Below are positions 30,869-35,936 of a stretch of DNA of 35,936 nt, in pieces. Numbering within the stretch: the first letter of the stretch is position 1; every line of letters begins with the position of its first letter. The notes under the pieces are model-generated. The model ran no database searches, was not told the DNA's origin, and worked only from the letters and a program-made list of their open reading frames with translations. The DNA is taken from the NCBI GenBank assembly GCA_050747825.1, contig JBOGJG010000181.1, forward strand, positions 1 through 35,936, given 5' to 3'. The position numbers and the translations under genes were made by a program. The DNA is from JBOGJG01 sp050747825. GTDB taxonomy: Bacteria > Acidobacteriota > UBA6911 > RPQK01 > JBOGJG01.

Positions 30869-31702
30869 ATGTATGATCGAATCGCAATCCCCAAGGCTGG
30901 AACCGTCAGGCCGGTCGGCCTGCTGGAAACCACAGGCGCCCTCGTTGCATCCGGGCTGGCCTGGATCGGAACGGCTACGCTTTTTGCTCTTCGTTGCATT
31001 CCCAAGGCATTCCAGCGACCTTTTGAAATCCATGAGACTCTGCGCCAGCTCCATCAGGTGGGATGGCAATCTATGCCCTTAATCACGGCTGCCGGCTTTG
31101 CCGTGGGGGCGGTTATGTCGATGCATACCCGCTCCTCTCTGGAACGTTTTGGCGCCGAGTCCATGATCCCTGCCGGGGTGGCCCTGGCCCTGATCCGCGA
31201 GACCGGACCGCTGGTTACGGGATTGCTCGTAGCGGGACGCGTAGGCGCCTCGATCGGCGCCGAACTGGGCTCCATGAGGATCAGCGAGCAGATCGACGCC
31301 CTGGAAGCCCTGGCCGTCGATTCTTACAAATACTTGGTGGTGACTCGCGTAATCGCATGTGTTCTGGCCTTGCCCCTCTTGACGACTCTCGCGAATTTCT
31401 CAGGCATCGTCGGAGGTTTCCTGGCCGAAACCACCGTCAGCGGCATGACGTTGTCTCTGTACTTCGATCGTGCCTTCTCGATCGTGAGCTTTTCCGACTA
31501 TATCCCGGCCACTTTGAAAACCATGGTTTTCGGCTTCATCATCGGTACAATTTCCGCTTTTTTTGGGTTTAATGCCACGGGCGGAACTGAAGGCGTTGGA
31601 AGAGCATCTACCAGGAGCGTTGTTCTCTCCTCTATTGTGTTGATCCTGGGCAACGTGCTCCTCGTCAGGTTGATCTTCTTTCTCTTTCCGGAGGCCGGAT
31701 GA
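30869..31702 (+). CDS. mlaE: MlaE-type ABC permease
   Basis: A 277-residue inner-membrane permease (MlaE/DUF140) of an MCE lipid transporter. The diagnostic cytosolic block is ALIRETGPLVTGLLVAGRVGASIGAELGSM followed by RISEQIDALEALAVDS (residues about 107-152). Five to six hydrophobic segments surround it. It overlaps mlaF by four bases (ATGA). Together with MlaF and the MCE protein it moves phospholipids between the membranes. TACAAT (30846-30851) upstream could be a -10 element; no clear ribosome binding site. Confidence 0.93.
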   Translation: MYDRIAIPKAGTVRPVGLLETTGALVASGLAWIGTATLFALRCIPKAFQRPFEIHETLRQLHQVGWQSMPLITAAGFAVGAVMSMHTRSSLERFGAESMIPAGVALALIRETGPLVTGLLVAGRVGASIGAELGSMRISEQIDALEALAVDSYKYLVVTRVIACVLALPLLTTLANFSGIVGGFLAETTVSGMTLSLYFDRAFSIVSFSDYIPATLKTMVFGFIIGTISAFFGFNATGGTEGVGRASTRSVVLSSIVLILGNVLLVRLIFFLFPEAG

Positions 31703-32451
31703 AGCAGCAGGAAACCGCCATTCGCCTCGAGCATGTTTCAAAGGCATTTGGAGATCACGAGGTTCTCAATGATGTGTCCTTTGGAATCCGCCGGGGTTCG
31801 GCCTTTTGCATCTTGGGCCGGAGCGGTACCGGCAAAAGCGTCATCCTGAAGCACATGATCGGCTTGGTTAAACCGGACTCCGGGAGCGTGTTCATCAATG
31901 ATGAAGAGATTACTGAGCTGGAAAGCCGCCAGCTTTCGCGGGTGCGCCGGGACATCGGCTTTCTCTTTCAGGGCGCCGCCCTTTTTGACTCGATTTCAGT
32001 GCGTGAGAATGTGGCTTTTCCGCTGCGCCGGCACACGGATTGGCCGGAAAAGAAAATCAGAGACACGGTTTTCGAAAAGCTCTCGCAGGTAGGGCTTGAG
32101 AAAGAATACGATAAGATGCCTGCCAGTCTGTCCGGGGGAATGCGCAAGCGGGCTGGACTGGCCCGCGCTCTGGCCCTGGATCCTTCCATTGTGCTGGTGG
32201 ATGAGCCCAGCAGCGGATTGGACCCCCTGACTTCAGAGGAAATTGACAGGCTGCTCCTCAGTCTGAAGTCCAAGCACAGAGTGACCCTGGTGATAGTCAC
32301 ACACAACATCCTGAGCGCCCGGGCTGTGGGGGATGAGATCGGGGTAATTCACCAGGGTCAGATGATCGCTCGAGGCACCGCAGCCGAGCTACAGGAGAGC
32401 GACGATCAGATGGTGCGACAGTTTATGGAATTTGGAGGCCTTGGAAATTGA
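31699..32451 (+). CDS. mlaF: MlaF-type ABC ATPase
   Basis: A 250-residue nucleotide-binding subunit. Walker A is GRSGTGKS (40-47), signature LSGGMRKRAGLARAL, Walker B IVLVDEPSSGLDP and switch VTHN. The SGGM signature, in place of SGGQ, and FQGAALFDSISVRENVAFPL are typical of MlaF. It overlaps mlaE and is separated from the MCE gene by a 205-bp repeat-filled gap. Confidence 0.95.
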   Translation: MKQQETAIRLEHVSKAFGDHEVLNDVSFGIRRGSAFCILGRSGTGKSVILKHMIGLVKPDSGSVFINDEEITELESRQLSRVRRDIGFLFQGAALFDSISVRENVAFPLRRHTDWPEKKIRDTVFEKLSQVGLEKEYDKMPASLSGGMRKRAGLARALALDPSIVLVDEPSSGLDPLTSEEIDRLLLSLKSKHRVTLVIVTHNILSARAVGDEIGVIHQGQMIARGTAAELQESDDQMVRQFMEFGGLGN

Positions 32452-32453
32452 AC

Positions 32454-32590
32454 GAACACCGCCAAAGGCCGTGGCTTTACCGCGTGCCCCTGACCGGCTG
32501 ATACTTGACCGCTGACCGGCTGACCGCTGACCATCTTCGAACCGGTCAGGGGTCAGTAGGCGAGCGTAGCGAGCCGGGGTCAGGGGTCAG
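32454..32590 (+). repeat. Modular intergenic repeat, copy 2
   Basis: It aligns end to end with 28717-28853: an imperfect hairpin CACCGCC-AAA-GGCCGTG, then GGCTTTACCGCGTGCC, CTGACCGGCTGA, GACCGCT heptamers, ATCTTCGAACCGGTCAG, GCGAGCG...GCGAGCCGGGG and GGTCAGG copies. It splits the mlaEF pair from mlaD. Confidence 0.88.
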
Positions 32591-32600
32591 CTCATGGTAC

Positions 32601-32653
32601 GGGCAAAGCCCACGGCACATCACCACCGTTGACGGTGGGTTTCTACGGGTGAC
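32601..32653 (+). repeat. Hairpin module before the MCE gene
   Basis: GGGCAAAGCCC (32601-32611) and CCACCG-TTGA-CGGTGG (32623-32638) are two small hairpins. The second is followed by GTTTCTACGGGTG, resembling the hairpin plus GCTTTNCCGCGTG that opens the two modular repeats. Such a hairpin with a fixed flanking string is reminiscent of ends recognised by single-strand (HUH/Y1) transposases; this is an analogy only. It ends a few bases before the MCE start codon. Confidence 0.5.
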
Positions 32654-32656
32654 TAA

Positions 32657-34096
32657 ATGGGATCGTTGAGACTAGTAGGAATTGGAGCTTTCGTCGTGAT
32701 CGGCTTGCTGCTGTTTGGCCTGGGTCTGTTTATGATCGGCGAGCGCCGCCTGCTTTTCGAGGACAGCTTTGAGATTTACACGGAATTTGCCACTATGGGC
32801 GGACTTCAAGACGGGGCTTCGGTGCGAGTGGCCGGAATGAATGCCGGGCAAGTCCTGGGTATCGAGGCGCCGCCCGGTCCCGCCTCCAGATTTCGCGTAA
32901 AGGTGCGCGTGGTGGAGGAACTGCACCCTCTCGTACGGACTGATTCGGTGGCCTCCATCCAGAGCGACGGGCTCATCGGTAATACCTTTCTGCAGATCAG
33001 TCCCGGGACTGAGCAAGCTCCGCCGGCGCCTGCCGAGAGCACCCTCCCCAGCCGTGAGCCTTTTGCCCTGGGCGACCTCCTGGAGCAGATCAGCGACACC
33101 GTTGACTCGATCGATAACACGGTTGTAGAGGTCAGGGCCGAAGTACAGGGCGTCGTAACGGGAATCTCCGAGACTGCCGACGAAATCAGCCTGCTGGTGG
33201 AGGACGTCGGAGAAGATATCAAGGCCATTACGGTTGCCGGGAACAGGATCTCACAGGATATCGAGTTTATTGTGGCTGGTGTGAAGAGCGGAGAGGGCAC
33301 CATGGGGCGCCTGGTTAGGGATGATGCGCTCTACAATGAGCTGACGGCAGTGGCCCGCCAGGCCCAGGCTGTGGCCGAGAATACTCGTGAGGTTACAGAA
33401 CGGGTGAGAGATGTCGTCTCTCAGGTGCAGGACAGTGAAATCGTGTCCGAGACCGAGCAAGCCGTCAGGAACGTTAATGAGGTTACCGGGCAGGCCAGGG
33501 ACACACTGGCCGGCTTCGCCGAAAAAAACGAGGCCGGGCAGGGGATGGGACAAGACCTGCGCCTTACGTTGCAGTACGCTCGTGAGGCCATGAACAATCT
33601 GGCCGAGAATCTGGCTTCGCTCAGGCAAAACTGGTTCTTTCGGGGGCTGTTCAAAGACCGCGGCTTTTACGATTTGGGCGCCCTCACGGTCGAGGCCTAC
33701 CGGGATGGAATTCTGGAGAAGGACCGCAGGGTGATCCGCAGGTGGATACGGGCTGAAGAGCTGTTTTCCTCCGAGCCTGACGGCTCTGAGAACTTGACTG
33801 ACGAGGGCAGGAAGCGACTCGACTCCGTCATGGCGGAATTTCTGCGCTATGCTTCTGATAATCCCCTGATGGTCGAAGGGTATGCTTCAGCCCCTTCGCG
33901 CGACGAGCAATTTCTACTGGCCCGCCGGCGGGCTGCCGTAGTTCGCGAATACGTCGTGCAACGCTTTTTTCTGGACCGCAACTATACCGGTTTCATCCCC
34001 ATGGGTGAGTTGGCTCCCGACAGCCCCAGCGGTGACCGCTGGGAAGGCGTCGCCCTGGCGCTCTTCGTCCATAAAGACGCCCAGCCCGGCCCCTGA
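32657..34096 (+). CDS. MCE (MlaD-type) protein with C-terminal OmpA-like domain
   Basis: A 479-residue lipid-binding subunit. One transmembrane helix (about 5-27), an MCE domain (about 37-117: YTEFATMGGLQDGASVRVAG ... IGNTFLQISPG), a Pro/Ala linker, and a long helical region with repeated Val/Glu heptads (about 136-320) that likely forms a periplasmic coiled coil. Then FFRGLFKDRGFYD and a C-terminal block (about 380-479) with LTDEGRKRLDSVMAEFL, VEGYASAP and ARRRAAVVREYV, matching the OmpA C-terminal fold. Classical MlaD is about 180 residues and has no such domain. The extension could tether the transporter to peptidoglycan or span the periplasm. No ribosome binding site; the start abuts a repeat hairpin. 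Confidence 0.88.
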   Translation: MGSLRLVGIGAFVVIGLLLFGLGLFMIGERRLLFEDSFEIYTEFATMGGLQDGASVRVAGMNAGQVLGIEAPPGPASRFRVKVRVVEELHPLVRTDSVASIQSDGLIGNTFLQISPGTEQAPPAPAESTLPSREPFALGDLLEQISDTVDSIDNTVVEVRAEVQGVVTGISETADEISLLVEDVGEDIKAITVAGNRISQDIEFIVAGVKSGEGTMGRLVRDDALYNELTAVARQAQAVAENTREVTERVRDVVSQVQDSEIVSETEQAVRNVNEVTGQARDTLAGFAEKNEAGQGMGQDLRLTLQYAREAMNNLAENLASLRQNWFFRGLFKDRGFYDLGALTVEAYRDGILEKDRRVIRRWIRAEELFSSEPDGSENLTDEGRKRLDSVMAEFLRYASDNPLMVEGYASAPSRDEQFLLARRRAAVVREYVVQRFFLDRNYTGFIPMGELAPDSPSGDRWEGVALALFVHKDAQPGP

Positions 34097-34131
34097 AGCG
34101 ATCAGGTCGTCGGTCTGTCAACCCTCCGCTG

Positions 34132-34137
34132 TATAAT
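34132..34137 (+). promoter_or_regulatory. TATAAT box abutting the ruvA start
   Basis: A perfect -10 hexamer lies only eight bases upstream of the ruvA ATG. Transcription would begin within about a base or two of the start codon, so the mRNA would be leaderless or nearly so; no ribosome binding site is present, which fits. No clear -35 match at 16-18 bases. Confidence 0.5.
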
Positions 34138-34145
34138 TGGCGGCT

Positions 34146-34739
34146 ATGATTGCGCGGCTGAAGGGGTTGCTGGCCGAGAAGCATTCCAATCGGGTCATTG
34201 TGGATGTTCAAGGAGTGGGCTATGAGGTATTCATCCCGTTTTCCACCTATTACGAACTGGGCGAAGTCGGCGAGTCCGTCAGCCTGCGCATTTACACCCA
34301 TGTGAAGGAGGATGCCCTCAGCCTCTACGGATTCCTCACCTCCAGGGAAAAGACGCTCTTTGCGCAGTTGATCCAGCTTTCGGGAATTGGTCCCCGGCTG
34401 GGAATCACCATTCTCTCCGGCTTGCCCGTCGAGGAGTTTGTGCAATCGATCATGCGGGGGGACGTGGCCAGGTTGAACAGCATTCCCGGAGTTGGAAAGA
34501 AGACCGCCGAGCGTATTCTTCTGGAGATGAGAGACAAAGTAGCCTCCGTGTTCCCCGACACGGCTGAACGGGCAGAAGAGGGCATTTCGGGCTCGCTTCA
34601 AAAAGATGTCGTTTCGGCGCTGGTCAATCTCGGATATGCTAAGAACGTGGCTGAAAAGGCGATCGCCCAGGCGAGCAGGGAGCAGCCCTCCGGAAGATTT
34701 GAAGACCTTCTCAGGCTATCACTCAGGAAGATTAGCTGA
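34146..34739 (+). CDS. ruvA: Holliday junction branch migration protein RuvA
   Basis: A 197-residue junction-binding subunit. MIARLKGLLAEK is the usual start; the OB-fold domain I is followed by LIQLSGIGPRLGITILSGL and LNSIPGVGKKTAERILLEM, the two helix-hairpin-helix motifs that contact DNA. The C-terminal domain III (DVVSALVNLGYAKNVAEKAI) binds RuvB. ATG 34146 matches family length; the TTG at 34137 overlaps the TATAAT box. Followed two bases later by ruvB. Confidence 0.96.
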   Translation: MIARLKGLLAEKHSNRVIVDVQGVGYEVFIPFSTYYELGEVGESVSLRIYTHVKEDALSLYGFLTSREKTLFAQLIQLSGIGPRLGITILSGLPVEEFVQSIMRGDVARLNSIPGVGKKTAERILLEMRDKVASVFPDTAERAEEGISGSLQKDVVSALVNLGYAKNVAEKAIAQASREQPSGRFEDLLRLSLRKIS

Positions 34740-34741
34740 AG

Positions 34742-35770
34742 ATGCAGAATGAAGAGCGAATCATTGATCCTTCCTACCAGCAGGACGATGATGTCTCCTT
34801 TGAAAACAGCCTGCGCCCCCGCCTCTTAAAGGAATTTATCGGCCAGCAGAGCATCAAGGATAACCTGGCGATCTGTATCGAGGCCGCCCGCAAGCGCCGG
34901 GAGGCCCTGGACCACGTGATGCTCTTCGGGCCTCCAGGGCTGGGCAAGACGACGCTGGCTCAGGTCATCGCCAACGAGCTTGGCGTGAACTTCAGATCCA
35001 CTTCAGGCCCGGTGATCGAGAAGCGCGGCGACCTGGCTGCGATGCTGACAAACCTCGAAGAAAGCGATGTCCTTTTTATTGACGAGATTCATCGCCTGCA
35101 CCCTGCCATCGAGGAGATCCTCTATCCGGCCATGGAGGACTTCCAGATTGACATCATTATCGGCGAAGGGCCGGGCGCCCGCTCCATCAAAATCGACATC
35201 CCGCGCTTCACTCTGGTAGGCGCCACCACGCGTGCCGGGCTTTTGACCTCTCCCCTTCGAGGTCGGTTTGGAATCATCCAGCGGCTTGACTTTTACGACA
35301 TCGAAAGCCTGACCAAGGTCTGCAGGCGCTCCTCGAATATCCTGGGGGTCAGCATCGAAGGTGAAGGCGCCCTCGAGATTGCGCGCCGCTCTCGCGGCAC
35401 GCCGCGCATCGCCAACCGGCTTCTGCGGCGGGTGCGAGACTATGCTCAGGTGCGGGGCAACGGTTCCATCGACGGGAAGGTCGCCTGCACGAGCCTGGAA
35501 ATGATGAACGTGGACCGCTTCGGATTCGATGAAATCGATCGCAAGTTGCTGCTCACCATTATTGAGAAATTCGGGGGAGGGCCGGTGGGCGTCAACACCA
35601 TCTCAGCCGCCATTAGTGAAGAAAAGGACGCCATCGAAGACATTTACGAGCCTTACCTGATCCAGATCGGATTCCTAAACCGCACTTCACGCGGGCGCGT
35701 GGCTACGCGCCTGGCCTACGATCACTTCGGCATCGACGCGCGCAGCGCCGCCCAGCGGGGACTTTTCTAG
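34742..35770 (+). CDS. ruvB: Holliday junction branch migration ATPase RuvB
   Basis: A 342-residue AAA+ motor. Walker A GPPGLGKT (63-70), Walker B VLFIDEIHRL, sensor 1 GATTRAGLLTSPLRGRFG with the arginine finger, and a C-terminal winged helix (GPVGVNTISAAISEEKDAIED ... EPYLIQIGFLNRTSRGR). It starts two bases after the ruvA stop. No ruvC is next to it here. The TAG stop shares its G with the first GGTGGCC heptamer of the terminal tract. Confidence 0.97.
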   Translation: MQNEERIIDPSYQQDDDVSFENSLRPRLLKEFIGQQSIKDNLAICIEAARKRREALDHVMLFGPPGLGKTTLAQVIANELGVNFRSTSGPVIEKRGDLAAMLTNLEESDVLFIDEIHRLHPAIEEILYPAMEDFQIDIIIGEGPGARSIKIDIPRFTLVGATTRAGLLTSPLRGRFGIIQRLDFYDIESLTKVCRRSSNILGVSIEGEGALEIARRSRGTPRIANRLLRRVRDYAQVRGNGSIDGKVACTSLEMMNVDRFGFDEIDRKLLLTIIEKFGGGPVGVNTISAAISEEKDAIEDIYEPYLIQIGFLNRTSRGRVATRLAYDHFGIDARSAAQRGLF

Positions 35771-35936
35771 GTGGCCGGTGGCCGGTGGCGGGTGGCGGGT
35801 GGCAGGTGGCCGGTTCAGACTTCCGTAATCTTAGCGAACTTTTGCTACAGGTCGCTTGTAGCTCCCTGATTCGGCAGTATCAGGAGACCAGCTTTATCGA
35901 CCGCCATCTGCCACCGGCCACCGGCCACCCGCCACC
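35770..35936. repeat. Inverted pair of GGTGGCN heptamer tracts
   Basis: Six heptamers GGTGGCC/G/A run from 35770 to 35811. After about 97 bp of unremarkable sequence, four heptamers in the opposite orientation (NGCCACC) run from 35909 to the window edge. The two tracts can pair into a long stem. The second tract is cut by the window end. Confidence 0.88.

Overview
The window is about 36 kb of bacterial chromosome with moderately high GC. It has no phage, plasmid, CRISPR, rRNA or tRNA genes that I can see. The gene set is that of a diderm (Gram-negative-type) bacterium: an MlaEFD phospholipid transport set, an OmpA-family protein, a lipoprotein aminopeptidase and many exported enzymes. My best guess is Acidobacteriota (Bryobacter/Solibacter-like). 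This rests on the exported RraA-like protein, the divergent Nramp-like carrier, the LTA4H-type M1 peptidase and the many palindromic and heptamer intergenic repeats. It is an inference from gene content, not a phylogeny.

Layout. 1-1614: a class D sortase and an SLT-type lytic transglycosylase, both minus, with a 37-codon frame carrying LPATG just upstream of the sortase. 1904-5003, plus: an exported alpha/beta hydrolase, a DUF5522 protein, an OmpA-family envelope protein and a DUF4112 membrane protein. 5012-10856, minus: an RRM RNA-binding protein, then prolyl oligopeptidase-lepA-hemW. 10931-18106, plus: M1 aminopeptidase, exported RraA-like protein, a 24-residue hydrophobic peptide, DUF819 permease, GH15 glucoamylase/trehalase and a MauE/DoxX-type membrane protein. 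18111-24903, minus: a compact purine operon purS-purQ-purL-purF-purM-purN followed by an SRPBCC protein; these six genes cover four steps from PRPP to IMP. 25085-28221, plus: an LsrF-type thiolase and a bifunctional class II aldolase/short-chain dehydrogenase, a likely deoxysugar-phosphate catabolic pair. 28402-30667, plus: a small hypothetical protein, an Nramp-like carrier lacking the usual metal-site motifs, and an exported cupin. 30869-34096, plus: mlaE, mlaF and an MCE protein with a C-terminal OmpA-like domain. 34146-35770, plus: ruvA-ruvB.

The most unusual feature is the DNA between the genes. Nearly every longer intergenic gap holds a repeat of one of several families. There are tandem 7-bp tracts (GGTCAGY, GGTGGCN, CTGTAGG, TTCCAAG, GAATAGT), often arranged as inverted pairs that can fold into hairpins. 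There are also dispersed palindromes: two with CCACGGATT arms, three with CTGTAGG arms, and two with about 25-bp terminal inverted repeats that look like miniature mobile elements. A modular element of about 137 bp is present twice, with a third partial copy inverted. Several tracts supply the stop or start codon of a neighbouring gene. No transposase is present, so any mobility would have to be driven in trans.
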